Below, one piece after another: positions 27,666-34,077 of a DNA stretch of 64,000 bases. A program made the translations under genes and the position numbers. The DNA is taken from positions 1-64,000 of the forward strand of contig CAJTRC010000003.1 of assembly GCA_910578365.1 (NCBI GenBank), read 5' to 3'. Numbering within the stretch: position 1 is the first letter of the stretch; the number at the start of each line of letters is the position of its first letter. The notes under the pieces were generated by a model. That model had not been told where the DNA came from. It saw only the letters and a program-made list of their open reading frames with translations, and made no database searches. This DNA is from an uncultured Muribaculaceae bacterium. GTDB lineage: Bacteria > Bacteroidota > Bacteroidia > Bacteroidales > Muribaculaceae.

Positions 27666-27720
27666 GCGCTCACCACAACGACGGAGATTGGGTTGCGTGT
27701 ATCCTCAGCGCAGCCCAATT
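27666..27720 (+). other. Hairpin and complementary motif before an unknown gene
   Basis: ATTGGGTTGCG (27687-27697) pairs with CGCAGCCCAAT (27709-27719). The adjacent GCGCTCACCACAA (27666-27678) is the exact reverse complement of 22432-22444 in the structured leader RNA. A near-consensus -7 box TAACTTTA follows at 27720-27727. Confidence 0.45.
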
Positions 27721-27746
27721 AACTTTAGCCACCAACATCTTACAAT

Positions 27747-28526
27747 ATGGAACATATCCTCAATTTCCTTTCCATCCCATTTGAGCCTACTATGGAAGTC
27801 AAGATTTCCAACTGGTTAAGCCATGGGCATTATATTCATGCCATTGATTATGAACGCAACTGTGTTCTCGTCTTTAACATCCCACACAAAGCAATAGCAC
27901 AACTTATAAGTTTGGGACTATGCGATTATGATGACTTCTCATATAAGAATCATCCCAATCCACCGAAGCACTATGTCAAACTATTCCGATATGTAGACTG
28001 GTTCCTGTTTGAGAATATCGGGGCATACCGCTGGTTTGCGCAGAGGCAGGACTACCGTGCCTTCTCCACCATTTCCGAAAGATATGCTATACTGGACGCA
28101 GCGTATTTCCATGACGGCTATTCAGCATGGAGAGTGCGCTACTACCTTTCGCGGAATCTGATGGGACTGAACGCGAAGAATCCTCGACGCTGTTTCCATT
28201 ACGATGATGACAATGTAGACTTAGCTCTCATCTGCAAAGCCATATTGCCACAGCTTGTAGAAGCAGAGAAGAAACTGGAAGTACCCGCTACCTTCCGCTA
28301 TCCGATTGACCTTGAAGTATGGCTCGACCATGACCGACTTTATATAGGTTGGTTCGTCAACGACCTCTACGTTTACACCTTCCGTGGGCTGTTTGAAAAA
28401 CTCGGCATCGTCACAAACGAAATGAATCTTTGGTTTGAGAGAAACGGCTATCCACGCAACACTCGTGACCAATCCGAAATCGACCGCTTCCTCGCTCGAC
28501 TGCGACAGAATAACATAAAAGAATAA
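27747..28526 (+). CDS. Unknown protein upstream of the Rep-like gene
   Basis: A 259-residue protein, aromatic-rich and without signal peptide or membrane helix. No recognised domain. It is immediately upstream of the iteron-like repeats and the Rep-like gene, so a role in replication or maintenance of the element is possible but only inferred from place. Confidence 0.65.
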   Translation: MEHILNFLSIPFEPTMEVKISNWLSHGHYIHAIDYERNCVLVFNIPHKAIAQLISLGLCDYDDFSYKNHPNPPKHYVKLFRYVDWFLFENIGAYRWFAQRQDYRAFSTISERYAILDAAYFHDGYSAWRVRYYLSRNLMGLNAKNPRRCFHYDDDNVDLALICKAILPQLVEAEKKLEVPATFRYPIDLEVWLDHDRLYIGWFVNDLYVYTFRGLFEKLGIVTNEMNLWFERNGYPRNTRDQSEIDRFLARLRQNNIKE

Positions 28527-28527
28527 A

Positions 28528-28600
28528 TTGGCACAAAAAGAGAGTGTGCCAACCATCACCGACAAGATTAAATTGACACACTCCGAGTAATGGCACACTT
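28528..28600 (+). repeat. Iteron-like repeats, putative replication origin
   Basis: Four copies of a TTGGCACACT-like unit: 28528-28535 (plus), 28545-28552 (minus, forming a perfect 8-bp inverted repeat with the first), 28573-28583 (TTGACACACTC) and 28590-28600 (ATGGCACACTT). They fill the gap before the Rep-like gene, as expected of Rep-binding iterons. Confidence 0.55.
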
Positions 28601-28656
28601 TAGTTTGAAAAACTCAGCGACTGCCACTATATATAATTGAACATACACATATAAAT

Positions 28657-29535
28657 ATGGCAAACCGACAATTCAATTACGCGCTGTGCATAGACGCACT
28701 TGAAATTACATACACCGCCTCCGACGCACAAAAGAGCTTCTTGAGTACCATTGAAAAGAAATTGCATATAGGAGAAGACAATACATCACTGTGGCTTGAA
28801 AGAATTGAGAGCCGACATTACCGAGACGAGTTTATAATTAAATGTGCCGATGCAGATAATAATGGTTATGATATAGTAAGAGTCGTTGGCTATCTCCGAA
28901 GTGGCAGTTTCAACCCCAACCGACAACTGGTTTACCTCACTTTTGAGAATGCCGCACTTTACTCATGGATTCTGCAAGCCCGTTATTACGTGGAGGCAGC
29001 TCTTGGAATGAAATTTTATCGTATTAGCAAAATCGATATAGCCGTTGACTTTGACTTCAATATACAGAAACGACTTATTGCATTGCTGAAAACCACACCA
29101 TACGACATAATTGTAAATGGGCGAATCGCAAACCGTAAATCCGTGAAAGGGCTGAATGTTCACGCCTACAACATTAGTATAAGTCGAATGTTTGCACATC
29201 CCGAACTGAGCATTAGCAATGATGATTCAACACTCCAAATGAAGACATATAACAAACGCAAAGAGATTGAGGAGTCGAGTGGGAAAGCATATATAACCGA
29301 ATGTACTGGTTTCACTGGGACGCATTACCGCCTTGAAGTTACCTGCAAGAACTATAAACGTCTTCTCCCCACGCTCAAAGCATTGGGAATAGACGATACC
29401 TATCTCTACGTTCATCTTGACAATGACGAAACCTTAAAGACTCTATTTTGTGACATCCTCAATAGGCTTATCTATCTACGCAAAGGGCGCAAACAAATCA
29501 ATATAATTGATGAGGTGCTTAACGACTTGAAATGA
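28657..29535 (+). CDS. Replication initiator-like protein (Rep_trans / gene II-like)
   Basis: A 292-residue protein. The segment YRISKIDIAVDFDFN (about 121-135) and the later YRLEVTCKNYKRLL fit the pattern of plasmid and filamentous-phage rolling-circle initiators (Rep_trans family), in which an Arg/Lys-x-Asp-x-Ala-x-Asp strand is followed by a RLE strand and Tyr-containing helices. I cannot place the catalytic Tyr with certainty. The iteron-like repeats directly upstream support a replication role. It is the last gene of the element. Confidence 0.6.
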   Translation: MANRQFNYALCIDALEITYTASDAQKSFLSTIEKKLHIGEDNTSLWLERIESRHYRDEFIIKCADADNNGYDIVRVVGYLRSGSFNPNRQLVYLTFENAALYSWILQARYYVEAALGMKFYRISKIDIAVDFDFNIQKRLIALLKTTPYDIIVNGRIANRKSVKGLNVHAYNISISRMFAHPELSISNDDSTLQMKTYNKRKEIEESSGKAYITECTGFTGTHYRLEVTCKNYKRLLPTLKALGIDDTYLYVHLDNDETLKTLFCDILNRLIYLRKGRKQINIIDEVLNDLK

Positions 29536-29796
29536 ATGAGATAGATTAGAGAGAAGTGCATCCTGAGGCTATTGGTTAATAGGCTCAGAAAACACTTCCA
29601 AGGAACAAAAAAAATTGCAGGTCTCATAAATCAGACGGATGCCGCCCCTATAGGGCAGGGAGGACGGGAGGGGTAACAGGGGATACCTACGTGCCACTGT
29701 ATTAGACCCATAAGTGACGCAAAGCCCCGTCTTTTATACTCCCAGGAAATTCTGCTAAAGCCACAGAGGAAGCGCAAAAATTGTAGCCATTTGATA

Positions 29797-29827
29797 TTGT
29801 GTATGTTATGGGAATTACGTAACTTTG
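29797..29827 (+). promoter_or_regulatory. Orphan promoter pointing out of the element
   Basis: TTG (29797-29799), a 20-base spacer and TAACTTTG (29820-29827). No ORF follows before the terminator at 30056-30096, so it would give an RNA of about 260 nt across the right repeat. Confidence 0.55.
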
Positions 29828-29926
29828 CACTCGCAAGCAATGAGGACATCAGTCTCTTGAACTTCCTATCAACCAGTATGGAATTTTCAGCATAACTGAC
29901 TGTCCTACAGCGCGCCTGCAAAACTA

Positions 29927-29954
29927 AAAACGTCCCCGATTTTCAACCCCGATG
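29927..29954 (+). repeat. Right subterminal repeats (CCCCGAT motifs)
   Basis: Carries the 14-bp and 21-bp repeats shared with 18741-18754 and 18716-18736; here they overlap, whereas at the left end they are separate and in the opposite order. Confidence 0.6.
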
Positions 29955-30011
29955 AAACAGATGACAGACATAACTCGCGATATATCAGCCTTCTCTCCCT
30001 CTAAATGCTTA

Positions 30012-30024
30012 ATCGAGTGGGAAT
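30012..30024 (+). repeat. Right attachment repeat
   Basis: ATCGAGTGGGAAT, identical to 18550-18562 and followed in frame by AA, giving Ile-Glu-Trp-Glu-TAA. This is the likely original end of guaA. Confidence 0.85.
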
Positions 30025-30055
30025 AAAAATGCTTACCGGCGAATTGTAAACATAA

Positions 30056-30096
30056 TACATCGGGAACGAAATTTTTCGTTCCCGATGTAATTTTTT
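30056..30096 (+). terminator. Displaced native guaA terminator
   Basis: ACATCGGGAACGAA (30057-30070) pairs perfectly with TTCGTTCCCGATGT (30075-30088), followed by six T residues. It lies 32 bases after the right attachment repeat. Confidence 0.85.
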
Positions 30097-30142
30097 GTTC
30101 ATATATAACGTCATATTATACAGAACCTAAATTACATCCTTA

Positions 30143-32182
30143 ATGAAAAAGATAATTCTTGCAGGTGCCATGCTTGTGGCCGCATCAATGAGCCTGAGCG
30201 CACAGGAGCACCTCAAAAGCTTGAATCCAAGCTACATCGACCCGGCTACCCCGGCGTCGAAAGACTTCTATCAGCATGTAAACAAAGGCTGGATGGAGGC
30301 TCACCCGCTCACTGCCGAGCATGCCCGCTACGGTCAGTTCAACATTCTGAACGACTCCAGCGAGTACCGCGTGCGTGACATCGTAACCAATCTGGCTGCT
30401 ACCAACCCCAAGCCCGGTACTGTAGCCTATAAGGTGTCGACAATCTACAACCAGGCCCTCGATTCCACCCGCCGCAACGCTGAGGGCACCAAGCCTATCC
30501 TCGCCGACCTTAAGAAAATCGAGGACACTTCGCACGAAGGCTTGTCGGACCTGCTGATGTGGATGCATGCCAACTACAGCAACCCCTTCTTCGGCGCAGG
30601 CCCGATGGAAGACCTTGCCAACAGCAACGTGTATGCCATGTATGTGTCGGGCACCGGCCTGGGCATGGGCGACCGCGACTATTATCTGCTCAACGACACC
30701 GATAACAAAAAGGTTCGCGAGGCTTACAAGAAGCTCATAGCACGTCAGATGCAGAATGCAGGCTACTCGAAGAAGGACGCCACACGCATAATGAAAAACG
30801 TGATGAAAATCGAAACTCTCCTGGCCGACTCCACCTGGACCCGCGAGGAAAGCCGCAACATTCCCGCTATGTACAACCCCCGCAGCATAGCGCAGCTCAA
30901 GGCCGATTATCCGCACGTGGACTGGGACAACTATTTCGTAAAAACTATGAATATAGCTACGCCCGAAGTTGTAATCGTAACCAATCCAAACACCGTGAAG
31001 CAGGCCGACAATCTGCTCGGTTCGCTCTCCGACCGCGAAATCAAGGACTACCTGCTGTGGGAATATGTAAGCCAGGCCTCCGGCAAGCTGAGCGATGCCT
31101 TTACCAACGCCAACTTCGATTATAGCAAGGTAGTAAGCGGTGTACAGCAGCAACGTCCGCGATGGAAACGCGCCCTGGCCGCCACCGAAGGCGCCCTCGG
31201 TGAGGCTATCGGCCAGCTGTACGTGGAAAAGTACTTCCCCGAGTCGTCAAAGCAGTACATGATTGGTCTGGTAGAGAACCTGCGCACCGCACTGGGCAAA
31301 CACATCATCAACCTCGACTGGATGAGCGACGATACCAAACTCAATGCCATCAAGAAGTTGAACGCATTTACCGTAAAAATAGGCTATCCCGACCAATGGA
31401 AGGACTATAGCACTATGGAAATCGACCCTGACCTGTCGTACTACGAAAACATGCACAATGTAAGCAAATGGCACAACAACGAACAGTTGAAAAAGTGGGG
31501 CAAACCGGTCGACAAGACCGAATGGGGCATGACACCTCAGACAATCAACGCCTACTATAACCCGCTGGCCAACGAAATTGTGTTCCCCGCAGGTATTCTG
31601 CAGGCTCCCTTCTTCGACCCCAACGCAAGCGATGCCGAGAACTATGGCGGTATAGGCGTGGTTATCGGCCATGAAATGACCCACGGTTTCGACGACCAAG
31701 GCTGCAACTTCGATGCCGACGGCAATATGGCAAACTGGTGGACTGCCGAAGACGCAGCTGCGTTTGCCGAAAAAACTCAGGGCCTGGTTGAGCAGTTCAA
31801 CGCTGTTGAGATTCTGCCCGGACTGATGGCCAACGGCCAGTACACCCTTGGCGAGAATATCGCCGACCAGGGCGGCCTGCGTGTTGCCATGACCGCTTTC
31901 CTCGACTCTCAGAAGAAGAAAGGTGTCGACATCACTTCGGAAGAAGCCAAAATCGACGGCTTCGACCCGCTGCAGGTATTCTACATGAACTACGCAAACC
32001 TCTGGGCCAGCAACATCCGTCCCGAGGAAATGCGCTCGCTCACCACAGGCGATGTTCACTCGCTGGGTATTAACCGCGTGAACGTGACCCTGCGCAACAT
32101 CGCTCCTTTCTTCAAGGCCTTCAACATCAATGAAGGCGACGAAATGTTCCGTCCCGAAGCCGAACGCATTATTATCTGGTAA
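30143..32182 (+). CDS. M13-family metallopeptidase (PepO/neprilysin type)
   Basis: A 679-residue exported zinc endopeptidase. The signal peptide ends around residue 20 (SLSAQ). The zinc motif is His510-Glu-Met-Thr-His514 (VIGHEMTHGFDDQG), the third ligand is Glu571 in ENIADQGGL, and NAYYNPLANEIVFPAGILQ is the family substrate-binding stretch. The length is typical. It probably cleaves peptides in the periplasm. It is a single gene between two terminators. Confidence 0.95.
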   Translation: MKKIILAGAMLVAASMSLSAQEHLKSLNPSYIDPATPASKDFYQHVNKGWMEAHPLTAEHARYGQFNILNDSSEYRVRDIVTNLAATNPKPGTVAYKVSTIYNQALDSTRRNAEGTKPILADLKKIEDTSHEGLSDLLMWMHANYSNPFFGAGPMEDLANSNVYAMYVSGTGLGMGDRDYYLLNDTDNKKVREAYKKLIARQMQNAGYSKKDATRIMKNVMKIETLLADSTWTREESRNIPAMYNPRSIAQLKADYPHVDWDNYFVKTMNIATPEVVIVTNPNTVKQADNLLGSLSDREIKDYLLWEYVSQASGKLSDAFTNANFDYSKVVSGVQQQRPRWKRALAATEGALGEAIGQLYVEKYFPESSKQYMIGLVENLRTALGKHIINLDWMSDDTKLNAIKKLNAFTVKIGYPDQWKDYSTMEIDPDLSYYENMHNVSKWHNNEQLKKWGKPVDKTEWGMTPQTINAYYNPLANEIVFPAGILQAPFFDPNASDAENYGGIGVVIGHEMTHGFDDQGCNFDADGNMANWWTAEDAAAFAEKTQGLVEQFNAVEILPGLMANGQYTLGENIADQGGLRVAMTAFLDSQKKKGVDITSEEAKIDGFDPLQVFYMNYANLWASNIRPEEMRSLTTGDVHSLGINRVNVTLRNIAPFFKAFNINEGDEMFRPEAERIIIW

Positions 32183-32204
32183 GCGTCAGCATTATACAAT
32201 ACAC

Positions 32205-32237
32205 AAGCCGTCGGCGCAATTGCTCCGGCGGCTTTTT
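32205..32237 (+). terminator. Terminator after the M13 peptidase gene
   Basis: AAGCCGTCGG pairs with CCGGCGGCTT (one T-G pair), and the T-run continues to 32237. Confidence 0.8.
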
Positions 32238-32284
32238 GCTTGCCGGCCAATATACAATTCACGCAAATTTCACGTTATAGATAC

Positions 32285-32962
32285 ATGACTCAGAAATATT
32301 ACATGACGCGCGTGTTCGACTTTCTCGAACAGCTCTCGCGCAACAACGACCGCGAGTGGTTCAAAGCACACAAGCCGGAGTTCGACGAACTGCGGGCTTT
32401 ATGGCTCAACGACCTCGACAGGCTCATATCGCTGGTGGCGCAATGGATGCCCTCTGTGGCAATGCAGAGCGCCAGGCAGGCCGCATACCGCATATATCGC
32501 GACACTCGCTTCTCGCCGGACAAAACACCCTACAAGACTTATTTTTCGGCAGCAATCTCGCCCCGAGGCCGCGAGAAGGATTATGCCGGCTTTTATCTTC
32601 ACCAGGATATCGACAGCGGCGAGGCCGGTCTGTACGGAGGCATATGGTGTCCGCCTGCTCCGGTGCTGAAGAAACTGCGCCATGCCATTGTGGATAATAT
32701 CGAGGAGTGGGAGGAGATTATGAACTCGCCCGGCATACGCCAAAACTATGAGTTGCTGACGTTCAATGCCCTCAAGACAGTACCGCGCGAATATCCCAAA
32801 GACCATCCGCAGGCCGCCTGGCTGCGCCTTCGCGACTACGGCCTCTTTGCGCGTACAGGGCGCAAGTTTTTCGAAGACCCGTCGTGGCCCGAGAAGAGCG
32901 CCGAACTGCTGCAGCCACTGGCTCCGTTTGTTGAATTTCTCAATTATAGTATCGACGAGTAA
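32285..32962 (+). CDS. DUF2461 protein
   Basis: A 225-residue cytoplasmic protein of the DUF2461 family, recognisable by FLEQLSRNNDREWFKAHKPEF, RIYRDTRFSPDKTPYKT and GLYGGIWCPPAPVLKKLR. Function unknown. The ATG at 32285 is used; an in-frame upstream extension has no ATG. The stop codon shares a base with the start of the CYTH gene (TAATG). Confidence 0.85.
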   Translation: MTQKYYMTRVFDFLEQLSRNNDREWFKAHKPEFDELRALWLNDLDRLISLVAQWMPSVAMQSARQAAYRIYRDTRFSPDKTPYKTYFSAAISPRGREKDYAGFYLHQDIDSGEAGLYGGIWCPPAPVLKKLRHAIVDNIEEWEEIMNSPGIRQNYELLTFNALKTVPREYPKDHPQAAWLRLRDYGLFARTGRKFFEDPSWPEKSAELLQPLAPFVEFLNYSIDE

Positions 32963-33420
32963 TGGCTACCGAAATCGAACACAAGTTTCTGGTCGTTGAC
33001 CGCAGTTTCGCCGACTGTGCCACCGAGCGGCTCGACATCCGCCAAGCCTACCTCAGCAGCGACCCCGATGCCACGGTACGCCTGCGTATCTGCGGCGAAA
33101 AGGCGTGGCTCACGGTCAAAAGCCGCAACCACGGTGCGGAGCGCGGCGAATGGGAGTACCCCATACCTGTAGCCGATGCCATGGAGATGATACAGGCCAG
33201 CGGGCGTCCGTGCCTGCACAAAACCCGCCATATAATACCGGCAGCCGACGGTCTGCGCTGGGAGGTAGACGAATTTCACAATCCCTGCCCCGGCCTTGTG
33301 GTGGCCGAAATAGAGCTGCCTGCGGCCGACACAGCATTCGAGCATCCCGTGTGGCTTGGCCGCGAAGTCACCGGCGACCCGCAGTATTATAACTCGGTAA
33401 TCGCCGCCCGGCTCGGCTGA
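32962..33420 (+). CDS. CYTH-domain protein (triphosphate tunnel fold)
   Basis: A 152-residue protein. The signature ExExK is at residues 4-8 (EIEHKF), followed by the alternating charged strands of the tunnel (TVRLRICGEKAWLTVKSR, WEVDEF, VVAEIELP). Family members hydrolyse triphosphates such as inorganic tripolyphosphate, but the substrate cannot be read from sequence. It is translationally coupled to the DUF2461 gene. Confidence 0.88.
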   Translation: MATEIEHKFLVVDRSFADCATERLDIRQAYLSSDPDATVRLRICGEKAWLTVKSRNHGAERGEWEYPIPVADAMEMIQASGRPCLHKTRHIIPAADGLRWEVDEFHNPCPGLVVAEIELPAADTAFEHPVWLGREVTGDPQYYNSVIAARLG

Positions 33421-33453
33421 AAAATTCGTATTTACGCACTTTCGCGGGTGAAT

Positions 33454-33484
33454 TTTGTACGTTGACGTATTTTTTGTAACTTTG
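33454..33484 (+). promoter_or_regulatory. Promoter of the His-rich protein gene
   Basis: TTTG (33454-33457), a 19-base spacer and TAACTTTG (33477-33484). The expected transcription start is close to the GTG at 33489. Confidence 0.7.
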
Positions 33485-33488
33485 CGAC

Positions 33489-33833
33489 GTGAAAGCGAGA
33501 GGTGCAAAAATATTAGCAACACTTACTCTTGTACTATTCGTGAACTTTATGTTCTCGAATACTGTGTTCATACACTCGCACATTACCGACGATGGCCACA
33601 GAGTAACCCACTCGCACCCTTATCTGCCGTCGTCGCACCACAGCCACAGCTCGCAGAGTCTTTCGCTGATTTCGCTTCTTAACCTTACCGCAGCATCGGT
33701 GGAGATGTCGGGGCATACCCCGGTACCGAACGCTCCAGTGCTGTACAGCCGTATTTTCAACTCTTGCATTGCCGAAATATCGGCGGCACGCATCCACGAT
33801 ATGGATTTGCGTGGACCGCCGGTTGTGAGATAA
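33489..33833 (+). CDS. Small His-rich exported protein
   Basis: A 114-residue protein with a signal peptide or anchor (about 7-25, ILATLTLVLFVNFMFS) and a His cluster (HSHITDDGHRVTHSHPYLPSSHHSHSSQS) that suggests metal binding. The start is GTG at 33489; no ATG upstream of the hydrophobic segment is available, and the promoter leaves almost no leader. It precedes a TonB-dependent receptor by 244 bp, so a shared role in metal uptake or sensing is inferred. Confidence 0.6.
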   Translation: MKARGAKILATLTLVLFVNFMFSNTVFIHSHITDDGHRVTHSHPYLPSSHHSHSSQSLSLISLLNLTAASVEMSGHTPVPNAPVLYSRIFNSCIAEISAARIHDMDLRGPPVVR

Positions 33834-34077
33834 TCAAGGGCTCGTTTAATAACTAATGTCAACTCAAGGCGGTCAATCTTTGAGTGATTTTGTGATTGAT
33901 ATGAGAGTGTGTGTCCGTTGCCACTCTACCGAACAGCAATCTCAAAAGCACCAAAGGGTGGCCGAACGACAGCTTTTTTTAGCTCCGAAAGTCAGCATCG
34001 GCTTTACCCGGCGTTAACATTAGTTTTACACAAGCTTAAAGTCTGTTACAGTAAATCTCACATTATTTTTCCAAGCA
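33834..34077. other. Intergenic region before the TonB-dependent receptor
   Basis: No ORF of note. A short hairpin AGAGTG/CACTCT is present around 33904-33925. I looked for a cobalamin riboswitch and did not find its conserved core. No consensus -7 box is clear. Confidence 0.35.

Larger units (their letters stand above)
29536..30011. other. Non-coding right end of the element
   Basis: No ORF of note. It contains a long dyad (CTGAGGCTATT at 29563-29573 with AATAGGCTCAG at 29578-29588, plus an outer AAGTG/CACTT stem), a G-rich run with four G-tracts (29653-29673), a consensus promoter at 29797-29827 and the right subterminal repeats at 29927-29954. Such features suit an origin, transfer site or integrase-binding region. 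Confidence 0.5.
18550..30024. mobile_element. Integrated element of about 11.5 kb in the 3' end of guaA
   Basis: Bounded by perfect 13-bp direct repeats (18550-18562 and 30012-30024). The left end has an integrase facing out. Contents in order: tyrosine integrase, serine recombinase, XRE repressor, HTH/methyltransferase-like protein, structured RNA, a four-gene zinc-ribbon/lipoprotein operon, a NADAR protein, two unknown proteins and a Rep-like protein. Codon use is visibly more A+T-rich than in the flanks. I see no relaxase, coupling protein, conjugation genes, capsid or morphogenesis ATPase, so it looks like an integrative mobilizable element or a satellite that needs a helper to move. Confidence 0.88.

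Noticed and set aside
18550-30024. Filamentous prophage
   Set aside because: The Rep-like protein would fit, but there is no Zot-like morphogenesis ATPase and no obvious small coat protein.
33834-34077. Cobalamin riboswitch before the TonB-dependent receptor
   Set aside because: A GCCACT motif is present, but the rest of the conserved core is missing.
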